NCBI GenBank assembly: GCA_937960895.1
Contig: CALCJD010000091.1
Coordinates: 1 to 49,858, forward strand
Length of the DNA stretch: 49,858 nucleotides
From: an uncultured Spartobacteria bacterium
GTDB taxonomy: Bacteria; Verrucomicrobiota; Verrucomicrobiia; Chthoniobacterales; Terrimicrobiaceae
Direction: 5' to 3'
Part shown: piece after piece, positions 32,245 to 41,753 of the stretch
How the letters are laid out: each line of letters starts with the position of its first letter
How positions within the stretch are numbered: position 1 is the stretch's first letter
Translations under genes and position numbers: made by a program
Notes under the pieces: model-generated
What the model was told of the DNA's origin: nothing
Databases searched by the model: none
What the model saw: only the letters and a program-made list of their open reading frames with translations

Positions 32245-32667
32245 ATGAAGAAGCTTTTGCCATTTTTGCATCCCGCCATTCCGGCCGTCCTTTTGGTGGT
32301 CTGGTTCACCGGACTGTGGATGCTCTCCTCGATGAAGGGCGATCAGATCGACCTCCCCTCGTTCGATCACGCGGACAAGGTGGCGCATTTTTCCTATTTT
32401 CTCGCCGGCGGGTTTCTTTTTGCCTGGATGGTCCGCCGGTCGGTGAAGTGGACGGATTGGCGGATTGCGCTGCTGACCCTCGCTCTCATGGGCGCCGTGG
32501 GGGCCGTGGACGAAGTGCATCAGCTCTGGACTCCGGGCCGGTCGGGCGCGGATCATGGGGACTGGCTGGCGGATGTTTCCGGGGGGCTGGCCGGCGCGTG
32601 GATATTTTTGATCATTTATGGCTTCGTCACCCGAACAGCACATTCTGAAGCTCCGGCAGGAGATTGA
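32245..32667 (+). CDS. VanZ-like membrane protein
   Basis: 140 residues with four predicted membrane helices. The VanZ-family motif is present: 'HADKVAHFSYFLAGGF' and 'GAVDEVHQLWTPGRSGADHG' followed by 'DWLADVSGG'. VanZ gives low-level teicoplanin resistance in enterococci, but most bacterial members have unknown envelope roles. Its start is only 23 bases from the divergent murQ fusion start; a TATAGC -10-like box lies between. Its 3' end overlaps the ligA start by 50 bases, coupling the two. Resistance should not be assumed. Confidence 0.88.
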   Translation: MKKLLPFLHPAIPAVLLVVWFTGLWMLSSMKGDQIDLPSFDHADKVAHFSYFLAGGFLFAWMVRRSVKWTDWRIALLTLALMGAVGAVDEVHQLWTPGRSGADHGDWLADVSGGLAGAWIFLIIYGFVTRTAHSEAPAGD

Positions 32668-34621
32668 GCATCACAACCGGCTCTATTACGAGGGCCTGCC
32701 GACCGAGATCACCGACCAGGAGTTCGACGCGCTCCTGCGTCAGCTCCGTGAGCTCGAACAACAGCATCCCGAGCTCATCACGCCGGACTCGCCGACCCAA
32801 CGCGTGGGCGGCGCGCCGCTCGAGGCGTTCGAATCCGTGCGGCATCTCGTGCCCATGCAGAGTCTGGACAACACCTATGACGAGGGCGAGGTGGCGGATT
32901 TTGTGCGGCGTATCCGGAAGCTTCTTCCGGGCGAGAACATCCCCCTCACCGTCGAGCCCAAGGTGGACGGCGTGGCCATTTCCCTGCTTTATGAAAACGG
33001 CCGCCTCGTGCGTGCGGCCACGCGGGGGGACGGGGTGACCGGGGACAATGTCCTTGAAAACATCAAGACCATCCGGTCGATTCCGCTGCAGTTGAAGGGC
33101 GACGTTCCCGCGCGCATCGAAATCCGCGGCGAGGTGTACCTGCCGAAAAAACGCTTTGCCCGCATCAACGAGGAACGCGACGAACAGGGACTGCCCCCGT
33201 TTGCCAATCCGCGCAATGCGGCCGCGGGGTCCCTCAAACAGCTCGATTCCCGGTTGACCGCCCGGCGCGGACTCGAGGCGTTGTTTTATGGCTTCGGCGC
33301 GTTTGAGGGCACTCTGCCGCGAACGCAGCGTGAGTTTGTCGAACTCCTGCGCACCTTCGGCCTGCCCGTGCCCGACCGGATCTGGGTGGCCTTGACGGTC
33401 GAGGAGGCGCTGGAGGCCATCCGGGAACTGGGAAAAATCCGGCACGACTTTCCCTACGAAACGGACGGCGCCGTCCTGAAGGTCGACATCCTCGCCCAGC
33501 GCGAACAGCTCGGGTCAACTTCGAAGGCCCCGCGTTGGGCCATTGCCTACAAATACGAACCCGAACGCGCCGTCACCCGCCTGCGCGACATCACCGTTCA
33601 GGTCGGCCGCACCGGCGTCCTCACCCCGGTGGCCGAACTCGAGCCGGTGTTTGTCAGCGGCAGCACCGTCAGCCGCGCCACGCTGCACAACGAGGAGGAG
33701 GTGCATCGCAAGGACATCCGCATCGGCGATCATGTCCTCATCGAAAAAGCCGGCGAGGTGATTCCCGCGGTGGTCGAGGTGGTCAGGGACCGGCGCGACG
33801 GCAGCGAGAAGGTCTTTTCCATGCCGCAAACCTGTCCGTCCTGCGGCGGTTCCGTCCTGCGCGAACCCGGCCAGGTCGCGCTGCGCTGCACGAACCCCTC
33901 CTGCGGCGCGCAGCTGCGCCGACGGCTGGAACATTTCGCCTCGCGCGGCGCGATGGACATCGAGGGCCTCGGCGAAAGCATGGTCGCGCAGCTCGTGGAT
34001 TCCGGACTCGTCCGGGATCTGCCGCAGATTTACGACCTGACAAAGGAACAGCTTCTCACCCTGGAGCGCATGGGGGAAAAAAGCGCGTCGAACCTGCTCG
34101 CCGGCATCGAGGCGAGCAAGGAACGACCGCTTTGGCGCCTGCTTTTTGGTCTCGGCATTCTCCACGTCGGCGCCACCGCGGCGCGCAAGCTCGCGGAGCG
34201 GTTCCGTACCCTGGACGCCCTGGCTTCCGCATCCCTGGAGGATCTGAAGTCCACGCAGGACGTGGGGGACGTCATGGCCGCCAGCATCCGGCAGTGGTTC
34301 GACAATCCCAAGGTTCGCGAACTGCTCGAAAAGCTGCGCGCGGCCGGATTGAACTTCGGGGAACGCGACGAACACGCCACCACCGGCGAGGGACCGCTGA
34401 AGGGAACCACCTGGGTCCTCACCGGCACACTCAGCATCCCGCGCGACGAGGCGGCGGAAATGATCCGCCGGGCCGGAGGCACCGTCTCCGGCAGTGTCAG
34501 CAAAAAAACCACCTACGTCCTGGCCGGCGAGGAAGCCGGCAGCAAACTCGACAAGGCCCGCAAGCTGGGGGTGAACATTCTCTCCGAAGACGAGTTTCGC
34601 AGGATGCTGTCGCCGGACTGA
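32618..34621 (+). CDS. ligA: NAD-dependent DNA ligase
   Basis: 667 residues, standard length. Seals nicks in replication and repair using NAD+. Ia domain tyrosine region 'EHHNRLYYEGLPTEITDQEF'; adenylated Lys115 in 'VEPKVDGVA'; 'TRGDGVTGDN'; OB fold with 'DIRIGDHVLIEKAGEVIPAV'; Cys4 zinc finger ('CPSCGG' ... 'CTNPSCGAQ'); helix-hairpin-helix repeats; and a C-terminal BRCT domain ('TTWVLTGTLSIPRDEAAEMI' to the end). The start lies inside the vanZ-like 3' end. Confidence 0.98.
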   Translation: MASSPEQHILKLRQEIEHHNRLYYEGLPTEITDQEFDALLRQLRELEQQHPELITPDSPTQRVGGAPLEAFESVRHLVPMQSLDNTYDEGEVADFVRRIRKLLPGENIPLTVEPKVDGVAISLLYENGRLVRAATRGDGVTGDNVLENIKTIRSIPLQLKGDVPARIEIRGEVYLPKKRFARINEERDEQGLPPFANPRNAAAGSLKQLDSRLTARRGLEALFYGFGAFEGTLPRTQREFVELLRTFGLPVPDRIWVALTVEEALEAIRELGKIRHDFPYETDGAVLKVDILAQREQLGSTSKAPRWAIAYKYEPERAVTRLRDITVQVGRTGVLTPVAELEPVFVSGSTVSRATLHNEEEVHRKDIRIGDHVLIEKAGEVIPAVVEVVRDRRDGSEKVFSMPQTCPSCGGSVLREPGQVALRCTNPSCGAQLRRRLEHFASRGAMDIEGLGESMVAQLVDSGLVRDLPQIYDLTKEQLLTLERMGEKSASNLLAGIEASKERPLWRLLFGLGILHVGATAARKLAERFRTLDALASASLEDLKSTQDVGDVMAASIRQWFDNPKVRELLEKLRAAGLNFGERDEHATTGEGPLKGTTWVLTGTLSIPRDEAAEMIRRAGGTVSGSVSKKTTYVLAGEEAGSKLDKARKLGVNILSEDEFRRMLSPD

Positions 34622-34658
34622 TCCCCCGGCCCCTGCTTTCCCCCGTAACCAAGCGTCC

Positions 34659-35540
34659 CTAAGCCGGAACCGGCCGCACCTCCTTGCGCAGCAGGGCGAG
34701 GAAGCGGTGCAGCACCGGATTGGAATCGCCGGGACGCCAGGCGGCGCCGACTTCCCAGCGCGCTTCGGGATCCGGGATCCGGTGAAACCGGACCCCCGCG
34801 AAATGCGAGGTGCGGAAGGATTCTCCAATGAGGGTCAAACCCAGCCCGGCGCGAACCAAGGCCAGCGCCGTGGTGGTTTCCGGGACTTCCTGGACGACGC
34901 GCGGATGAAATCCGTGCTTTGCGCACAGGCGCAGCACGTGGTTGTAAAATGTCGGAGAGCGCTCGCGGGAGATGAGGACAAAGGGTTCGTCGCGGCAATC
35001 CGCCAGCGAAAGTTTCGCCGGCAGACGCGCTCCCGGGCGGGACACCAGCGCCACCCGGTCGCTGCCCACCGGCAGCGTTTGCAGATCCGGCGGCGCCGGC
35101 AGGCGCACAAATCCCACGTCGATCCGCTCCGAACGCAGCCCCTCCGTCTGTTCCGACGTGGACATGTCCTGCAGGCTCAGTTCCACCTCGGGCAGATTGC
35201 GGCGCAGTTTGACGAGCAGACGCGGGACCAGTTCGAAGGTGTGAAAACCAAATCCCAGCCGAAGCCGTCCCACGTCGCCCCGGGCCGCGCGCCGGGTCCA
35301 GGCCAGAAGATGTTCGCTGTCCCGCAGAAGGGAGCGGGCCCCGGGAAGAAACTGCCGGCCCAGGGCCGTGAGCCGGGCGCCGCGGCGGCCGCGGGAAAAC
35401 AACGGTCCGCCCAGTTCCTCCTCCAGCCGGAGAATCTGCTTGCTCAGCGCCGGCTGCGACAGGTGCAGCAGCTGCGCCGCCTTTCCGAAATGCAGTTCCT
35501 CCGCCAGCACCACAAAGGAACGGATTTCGCGGAGTTCCAT
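34659..35540 (-). CDS. LysR-family transcriptional regulator
   Basis: 293 residues. N-terminal winged HTH 'MELREIRSFVVLAEELHFGK' with 'AAQLLHLSQPALSKQILRLE' as recognition helix, and a C-terminal substrate-binding fold with 'LRLGFGFHTFELVPRLLVKL' and 'ALALVRAGLGLTLIGESF'. CbbR/BenM-type in outline, with no residue pattern that names a ligand. The divergent HAD phosphatase starts 71 bases away, and the gap holds a perfect 19-bp palindrome (35566-35584) that fits a LysR T-N11-A operator. It likely autoregulates and controls the HAD gene or downstream alpha-galactosidase. Confidence 0.93.
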   Translation of the reverse strand: MELREIRSFVVLAEELHFGKAAQLLHLSQPALSKQILRLEEELGGPLFSRGRRGARLTALGRQFLPGARSLLRDSEHLLAWTRRAARGDVGRLRLGFGFHTFELVPRLLVKLRRNLPEVELSLQDMSTSEQTEGLRSERIDVGFVRLPAPPDLQTLPVGSDRVALVSRPGARLPAKLSLADCRDEPFVLISRERSPTFYNHVLRLCAKHGFHPRVVQEVPETTTALALVRAGLGLTLIGESFRTSHFAGVRFHRIPDPEARWEVGAAWRPGDSNPVLHRFLALLRKEVRPVPA

Positions 35541-35565
35541 AACGAAAAGTTATTATCAGAATGAA

Positions 35566-35584
35566 ATTCTTCCATTGGAAGAAT
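35566..35584. promoter_or_regulatory. LysR-type operator palindrome
   Basis: ATTCTTCCA-T-TGGAAGAAT, a perfect 19-bp inverted repeat with a single central base and an internal T-N11-A pattern, midway in the 70-base gap between the divergent LysR and HAD genes. It is AT-rich relative to the surroundings. Confidence 0.6.
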
Positions 35585-35610
35585 CAAAGAAATCGGGGAA
35601 GGATGTTGCC

Positions 35611-36450
35611 ATGAATGCGAACCCCGCCGCCGGAGAAGCCGGTGACCCCCGTCGCCCGCGCCTGGCCTTTGTGGATCTCGACGATACGCTGCTTGGACCC
35701 GACAAAACCATCAGCCGCCGGAACGTCGAGGCCCTGGGCGCCCTGCGTTCCATGGGCGTCGAGGTGGTGGTGGCTTCCGGACGGCATCATCACAACGTCC
35801 GCCTGTTCCGGGAGCTCGGGGACCTGCGGTGGATCGTGTCCTCCCAGGGCTGCATGGTGGCGCCGGCCGGGGCGGAGGAACTGCTTCGCGAGGTGACATT
35901 GTCTCCGGATCTCGCCGGGGAGATTTGCGAGCGCGGCCGGCGTCTGGGGCTGACCCTGCTGGCCTATGACCGTCATCGCGCCTACGCGGAGACCCGCACC
36001 GAATGGACGGAGCTTTACGAGCGCAAGTCGGGCTGGATTCCGAGGGTGGGGGATTTTCGCGATCTGCCCCAGGACCGGTTTCTGAAGATTTTCTGGTCCG
36101 GCGAACCGGCCCGCATCACGCAACTGGCCCATGAGCTGGCGCCGGAAATGCAGGGGCGGCTTCAAATGGTGCTGACCGAACCCGAGCTGCTGGAATTCAC
36201 CGTGCTCGGGGCCACGAAGGCCGCGGGGGCGGCCGTGCTTTTGGACCACCTGGGGCTGCGTCCCGAAGACGCCCTGGCCTTTGGCGACGGAAACAATGAT
36301 GTGGAAATCCTCCGGTGGGTGGGAACGTCCGTCGCCATGGCGCACGGTCGTCCCAGTGCGCAGCGGGCCGCGCGGTTCATCTCTCCGCCCGGGCCGCCGG
36401 AAACCGCGTTTGCACGCGCCGTGGATCTGGTGCTCGGCGAGGTCGCTTAG
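35611..36450 (+). CDS. HAD-superfamily (Cof-type) phosphatase
   Basis: 279 residues. Motif I 'FVDLDDTLLGPDKTISRRNV' with Asp22/Asp24, motif II 'VVASGRHHHNV', and motif IV 'ALAFGDGNNDVEIL' near 222-235 mark a Cof/type IIB HAD hydrolase, usually a sugar-phosphate or nucleotide phosphatase. The ATG at 35611 has a good upstream GGGGAAGG. Adjacent to the GH36 alpha-galactosidase (67 bases), so it could dephosphorylate a sugar phosphate in the same pathway, but this is only context. Confidence 0.9.
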   Translation: MNANPAAGEAGDPRRPRLAFVDLDDTLLGPDKTISRRNVEALGALRSMGVEVVVASGRHHHNVRLFRELGDLRWIVSSQGCMVAPAGAEELLREVTLSPDLAGEICERGRRLGLTLLAYDRHRAYAETRTEWTELYERKSGWIPRVGDFRDLPQDRFLKIFWSGEPARITQLAHELAPEMQGRLQMVLTEPELLEFTVLGATKAAGAAVLLDHLGLRPEDALAFGDGNNDVEILRWVGTSVAMAHGRPSAQRAARFISPPGPPETAFARAVDLVLGEVA

Positions 36451-36517
36451 CGCGGCGGCGGGAATTTTTACCGCAATCTTGCGATGCGGCGGCGTTTGAC
36501 CGCAGGATCGCGGGCTC

Positions 36518-38746
36518 ATGTCCGATTCTGTTTGTCCCGCCTCGAACCCGTCCGAAGGGGAGCCGTCCGCCGCCACGCCGGCTCTGATTGAGGAACTCGC
36601 GCGTCATCCGCTGGGTTCGATGGTGGCGCTGTACGAACGGGATGCCGAGACCGGTGCCGTGGGGCTCGTGTTGTATCCGAAGGGTTTTGAAAACCGCTTT
36701 GTCAGGCGGCGCACGCATCTGAGCGGAGTGGCCGTCGACGCCTTCAGCGCGTCCCTCGGGGCCCCGCTGCGTGCGCGCCGGGTGGATTCGCTTCTTCAGA
36801 TCCAGGAACGGACCGACTCCCCGTGCGTCGCCTTTGGCCAAGGGCGCACCATGCGGGGCGGAGGCACGGTCGAAAAATTGCGTTTTCGGTCCCAGGAGGT
36901 TTCCCAGGCGGACGGCGCGCGGGTCATCGCCACGCATTTTTCCGATGGCGCGGGACGTTTTTCCGCGACGCACGAACTGCGCTGGATCCCGGGAACGGCC
37001 TGGGTGGAGAGTGCGGTGACCGTCACCAACACCGGCGACGCCCCGATCACGCTGGATTTTCTGGCCGGCTTTTCCCTCGGAAATCTGAGCCCGTTCGCGG
37101 ACGGCGATACGGGCGGCCGGTTGCGGCTGCATCGGTTCCGCACGGCCTGGAGCAGTGAGGGACAGCTCGAATCCCGCACGCCGGAGGATCTGCATCTCGA
37201 ACGCTCCTGGGCGGGGTGGGGGGTGCGCTGCGAGCGTTTCGGCGCGGTCGGTTCGATGCCGGTGAATGGGTTTTTCCCCACGGCCGTGGTGGAGGACATT
37301 GTGGAAGGCGTGTGCTGGGCGGCGGCGCTTTGGACGCCGGGCTCGTGGCAGATGGAGTTTTATCGCCGGGATGACAGTCTGTCCTTCTCCGGCGGTCTGG
37401 CCGACCGGGAGTTCGGACACTGGGCGAAAATGCTCGCTCCGGGGGAAACCTTCCGCAGTCCGAAGGCGGTCCTCGCCTGTGTCGCCGGCGGAGTCGATGC
37501 GGCCTGCCAGGCCCTGCTCGGAGCCCAGGAGGCGGCGCTCGACATTCCGCAGGTCGAGGAGGAGCTGCCGGTGATTTTCAACGAATGGGCGACCAGCTGG
37601 GGACGGCCCTCGCACGACGGCATGGTCAGACTGGCCGCCCGGCTGCGCGACACCGGCATTCGGTACCTGGTGCTGGATGCCGGATGGTTCTGCCGTACGC
37701 CGGGAGAACCCGTGACCTCTCATGGTGACTGGATCCCCAATCGCGAGATGTATCCGCAGGGACTCGAAGCGACCATGGAGGCCATCCGCGCCGAAGGGCT
37801 CATCCCGGGTCTGTGGTTTGAAATGGAGACCGTTGGCGAGGGGGCGGAGGTCTTTCAGCGGACGGAGCTGCTGTTGCATCGGGATGGACGTCCTCTTACG
37901 GTGGGTCCGCGGCGTTTTCTGGATTTTCGCAATCCGGCCGCCCACGCCTATCTGGCCGAACGCATGATTGCGCTCATGGAGCGGCTCGGCGTCGGATACC
38001 TCAAGGTCGATTACAATGAAAACATCGGTTTTGGCGTGGATGGCGCCGAATCTCCTGGCGAGGGGCTGCGTCAGCACCTGGAGGGCGTTCAGGAGTTCTT
38101 CAGGCGGATCCGGCGCGTCCTGCCCAACCTGGTGATCGAAAACTGCGCCTCGGGCGGACACCGCCTGGAGGCTTCCCTGATGGCCCTGGCCTCCATGGGA
38201 AGTTTTTCGGATGCCCACGAAAATCCCGAAATCCCCCTCATCGCGGCCAATCTTCACCGGCTGATCCTCCCGCGTCAGAGCCAGATCTGGGCCGCGCTCC
38301 GGGCGGACGAATCCCCCGATCGCGCCATCTTCAGCATCAGCGCCGGATTTCTCGGACGCCTCTGTTTTTCCGGCGATTTCCTTTCCCTCTCCCCGTGGCA
38401 GGAACAGACCGTCCGCCGGGCGGTGGAACTCTATCGCGCCGCGGCGCCGATCATCCGGTCCGGCACGAGCGAGATCCTTCGTGAGGTTTCGGGGGGATTG
38501 AACGCCCCCCACGGCTGGCAATGCGTGTTGCGCCGCAACGGGGCGGAGCTTCTCGTTGTGCAACATCGGTTCGCCTCGGAAAACGATGCCGCGCCCCTCG
38601 GGGTGTCGCTGCCGGAAGGAAGCTGGCGGGTGCGTGACGGCCTCTGGAAGGAAGGAGAGGAACCGTGTGTCGCCGGCCGGCGCCTGGTGTGGGAAAACTC
38701 CCGGCCCTGGACCGGGTCCGTGGTTCTTCTCGAAAAAACCGACTGA
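36518..38746 (+). CDS. Alpha-galactosidase, glycoside hydrolase family 36
   Basis: 742 residues, normal for GH36. An N-terminal beta-sandwich (to ~300) precedes the TIM barrel with 'YLVLDAGWFCRTPGE' and 'GDWIPNREMYPQGLEATMEA'. Asp498 in 'YLKVDYNEN' fits the catalytic nucleophile and Asp565 in 'SFSDAHENPEI' the acid/base; 'NLVIENCASGGHRLE' is the conserved Cys/Ser substrate loop. Retaining hydrolysis of alpha-1,6-galactosides such as melibiose or raffinose is likely. No signal peptide, so intracellular; an uptake system is not in the window. LysR and HAD genes upstream may belong to the same response. Confidence 0.94.
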   Translation: MSDSVCPASNPSEGEPSAATPALIEELARHPLGSMVALYERDAETGAVGLVLYPKGFENRFVRRRTHLSGVAVDAFSASLGAPLRARRVDSLLQIQERTDSPCVAFGQGRTMRGGGTVEKLRFRSQEVSQADGARVIATHFSDGAGRFSATHELRWIPGTAWVESAVTVTNTGDAPITLDFLAGFSLGNLSPFADGDTGGRLRLHRFRTAWSSEGQLESRTPEDLHLERSWAGWGVRCERFGAVGSMPVNGFFPTAVVEDIVEGVCWAAALWTPGSWQMEFYRRDDSLSFSGGLADREFGHWAKMLAPGETFRSPKAVLACVAGGVDAACQALLGAQEAALDIPQVEEELPVIFNEWATSWGRPSHDGMVRLAARLRDTGIRYLVLDAGWFCRTPGEPVTSHGDWIPNREMYPQGLEATMEAIRAEGLIPGLWFEMETVGEGAEVFQRTELLLHRDGRPLTVGPRRFLDFRNPAAHAYLAERMIALMERLGVGYLKVDYNENIGFGVDGAESPGEGLRQHLEGVQEFFRRIRRVLPNLVIENCASGGHRLEASLMALASMGSFSDAHENPEIPLIAANLHRLILPRQSQIWAALRADESPDRAIFSISAGFLGRLCFSGDFLSLSPWQEQTVRRAVELYRAAAPIIRSGTSEILREVSGGLNAPHGWQCVLRRNGAELLVVQHRFASENDAAPLGVSLPEGSWRVRDGLWKEGEEPCVAGRRLVWENSRPWTGSVVLLEKTD

Positions 38747-38806
38747 GGCGTTGGGCGCGGCCGGCCGGGCATGCCGGGGAACGTTTGCTTTCGGGGAGGC
38801 GACACC

Positions 38807-38830
38807 CGGGTTTTGCCCGGGCAAAACCCG
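38807..38830. repeat. Perfect 24-bp palindrome upstream of cysK
   Basis: CGGGTTTTGCCC followed directly by GGGCAAAACCCG, a 12-bp perfect palindrome with no spacer. It lies between the GH36 stop and the cysK promoter, 12 bases upstream of the -35. As DNA it could be an operator for a dimeric regulator of cysK; as RNA it could form the end of the GH36 message, though no T run follows. Confidence 0.65.
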
Positions 38831-38841
38831 TGAGAAAGCCG

Positions 38842-38870
38842 TTGCCGCTGGCTGTCGGGTTGTGTAGCGT
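38842..38870 (+). promoter_or_regulatory. Promoter of cysK
   Basis: TTGCCG (38842-38847), a 17-base spacer and TAGCGT (38865-38870). The transcript would start near 38877, giving a leader of about 20 bases without a Shine-Dalgarno. Its -10 has the TAG start also seen at ileS (TAGATA). Confidence 0.5.
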
Positions 38871-38895
38871 GCCCCTCCCAACCCTCATCAAATCC

Positions 38896-39879
<984 letters not shown>

Positions 39880-39882
39880 TTC

Positions 39883-40530
39883 ATGACCGCTTCCAACAAC
39901 CTTCCTCCCGCCGAGGATCGTCTTTTCGCCGACGAGAGCTTCGCCGCGGAGTTGTTCTGGGAGAAGAATCGCCGCGCGATTCTTCTCGCCCTGGCCGCGG
40001 TGGTGATCGTCGCCCTGGGGGTGCTCTTCTGGGTCATCAACAGCCACAATAACAAACTGGCGGCCCGCGCGCTGTTTGCCGAGGCCGCCACGCCGGAGGC
40101 CTGGCGCGAGGTGATTGCCAAATACCCCCGGAGCATGCCCGCCGCGGATGCCAGCTTCCTGCTGGCGGAGGCCCTGCGCAAGGAGGGCAAACTTGACGAG
40201 TCGACGGAGGTTTATCGGAAGTTTCTTGCCGACTTCCCCGACCACCCGCTCGTCGGCGGTGCCCATTTGGGCATTGCGGAAAACCAGGCGGTCGCCGGCA
40301 ACACCAGCGAGGCCCTGAGCACCCTGAGGGCCCTCCAGACCTCGGGCGGTTATGCCGCCCCGTTTGCGGCGTTCCTCGAGGGTCGGATGCTGGTGCGGGA
40401 GGGAAAACTCGATGAAGCCAAGGCGGTCTTTTCCAAGATCGTGACGAGCTACCAAAACTCCCCGCTCGCGCAGCTGGCTTTGGCCCAGGTCGAGGAAATC
40501 GACCCGGTGCTTCCCGGAGCCGCCAAATAG
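39883..40530 (+). CDS. Membrane-anchored TPR protein (YfgM-like)
   Basis: 215 residues. One membrane helix at about 31-52 ('ILLALAAVVIVALGVLFWVI') with a cytoplasmic N-terminus, then TPR-like helix pairs: 'ASFLLAEALRKEGKLDESTE', 'GGAHLGIAENQAVAGNTSEA', 'AAFLEGRMLVREGKLDEAKA'. The layout resembles YfgM/Tetratricopeptide-21 proteins that work with periplasmic chaperones. It starts 3 bases after cysK, so the two are co-transcribed, though a functional tie is not evident. The interleaved inverted repeats at 40547-40595 follow. Confidence 0.85.
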   Translation: MTASNNLPPAEDRLFADESFAAELFWEKNRRAILLALAAVVIVALGVLFWVINSHNNKLAARALFAEAATPEAWREVIAKYPRSMPAADASFLLAEALRKEGKLDESTEVYRKFLADFPDHPLVGGAHLGIAENQAVAGNTSEALSTLRALQTSGGYAAPFAAFLEGRMLVREGKLDEAKAVFSKIVTSYQNSPLAQLALAQVEEIDPVLPGAAK

Positions 40531-40546
40531 GCCGCCGTCCGTCACG

Positions 40547-40595
40547 GGAGTTCCTCGCTTCAGCGGCGGCGGAACTCCGCGGGGGCGCTGAAGCG
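40547..40595. repeat. Two interleaved perfect inverted repeats
   Basis: Pair A: GGAGTTCC (40547-40554) with GGAACTCC (40571-40578). Pair B: CGCTTCAGCG (40556-40565) with CGCTGAAGCG (40586-40595). The order A-B-A'-B' is that of an H-type pseudoknot or of two mutually exclusive hairpins. Located in the convergent gap between the TPR gene and panE; there is no T run on either side. Confidence 0.6.
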
Positions 40596-40742
40596 TCGGA
40601 ATCCATTGGCCGCCGCCAGCGTCTGCAATCCTCGCCGCGCGTTCTCCGCCGCCGTCGGATCCGCCTTTTCCCCGCAGGAAATCCGCCGGGAAATCTGTGC
40701 GGGAAAGGGCGCCTCAAAAGAAACGCCCGCAAAGGCCCGGGC

Positions 40743-41747
40743 TTATGCGCGCACGTTTTTCGACCCGTCCGCGAGTTCACGAAGACGGGCGTAAAGGTTT
40801 TCCAAATGCGGCATGGCCAGGCCGGCCTGACGGGCCTGGCGCAGCGGTTCGCCCCAGATGGGTTCGATCTCGAGTTCGTTTCCGGCCAGCCAGTCAACCA
40901 GGGTGGAGGGTTGATAGGGACCCATCGGACGCGTCCGCTCGATCTGAAAATCCACGAATTCCTTCTCGATGGGGTGCCCCAGCGCATTGGCCGTGGTGAT
41001 CACTTCCTCCATCAGCGCCCGGCACGCGGCGTGAAGTTCGGGGTCGTCGAGAATCTGATCGGTGGTTTTTCCGCCGTCGGCGACGGCCAGTCCGTTGAAG
41101 GGAATGTTCCACGACAGCTTGCGCCAGCGTTCGCTCGCGAGGTTTTCCGCCACGACGCTGCGAATGCCCGCCGCCTCGAGGGCCCCGACGATTTCATGCG
41201 TGCGCGGCAGCGGGGGACGTCCGAATTCGCCGATCGAAATCATGCCGGTGCTCTTGTGATCCACACTGGCCGGGGTGCGCCGCGTCAGGCAGACAAAACA
41301 GAGCCCGCCCATCACGCGTTCGGCGCCGAAATGGTCCGCCAGAAATTCCTCCCCTCCCAGGCCGTTCTGCAGGGTGAGCAGGGCGGTTTGGGAATGCAGC
41401 AGCGGGGGCAAAAGGGCGGGCAGGACGGCATTCGAGGTGGCCTTTACGGCGATCAACACCAGGTCGACCGGACCGATTTCCTCCGGGGTCCGAAAAACCG
41501 GCGGGTCTTTCAGGTGCACGTCGCCGGTGTTCGGACTGAAAATCCGCACGCCGTCGCGTCTGGCTTCCTCGTAGCCCGAGCGCATCAGAAAGCGCACGTC
41601 GTGCCCCGCGGCCGCCAGTTTGGCGCCGTAATACAGCCCGATCGAGCCCGAGCCGACGACGGCGATGGAACGAAAAATTTTCGTCCCCGACGCCTCCGGA
41701 CGGGGGTTTTCGGCTTTGGGTGATTCGTGGGACGGCTTTTCCGACAT
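40743..41747 (-). CDS. panE: 2-dehydropantoate 2-reductase
   Basis: 334 residues. Ketopantoate reductase of the pantothenate/CoA pathway, NADPH-dependent. After a ~22-residue hydrophilic N-terminal extension comes the Rossmann start 'IAVVGSGSIGLYYGAKLAAA', then 'VLIAVKATSNAVLPALLPPL', 'LLTLQNGLGGEEFLA', and the catalytic-lysine/Asn region 'RWRKLSWNIPFNGLAVADGG'. The C-terminal domain is complete with 'YQPSTLVDWLAGNELEIEPI'. After the TAA stop the same frame stays open for about 57 codons, noted separately. Several panE-like paralogues exist in bacteria, so pantothenate synthesis is likely but not certain. Confidence 0.88.
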   Translation of the reverse strand: MSEKPSHESPKAENPRPEASGTKIFRSIAVVGSGSIGLYYGAKLAAAGHDVRFLMRSGYEEARRDGVRIFSPNTGDVHLKDPPVFRTPEEIGPVDLVLIAVKATSNAVLPALLPPLLHSQTALLTLQNGLGGEEFLADHFGAERVMGGLCFVCLTRRTPASVDHKSTGMISIGEFGRPPLPRTHEIVGALEAAGIRSVVAENLASERWRKLSWNIPFNGLAVADGGKTTDQILDDPELHAACRALMEEVITTANALGHPIEKEFVDFQIERTRPMGPYQPSTLVDWLAGNELEIEPIWGEPLRQARQAGLAMPHLENLYARLRELADGSKNVRA

Positions 41748-41753
41748 CGGAGT

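Noticed and set aside
32245..32667. Glycopeptide resistance gene from the VanZ similarity
   Set aside because: VanZ-like proteins are widespread in bacteria without vancomycin clusters; no other van genes are present.
36377..38881. 834-codon frame antisense to the GH36 gene
   Set aside because: Covers a motif-complete alpha-galactosidase; no domain seen in the antisense product.
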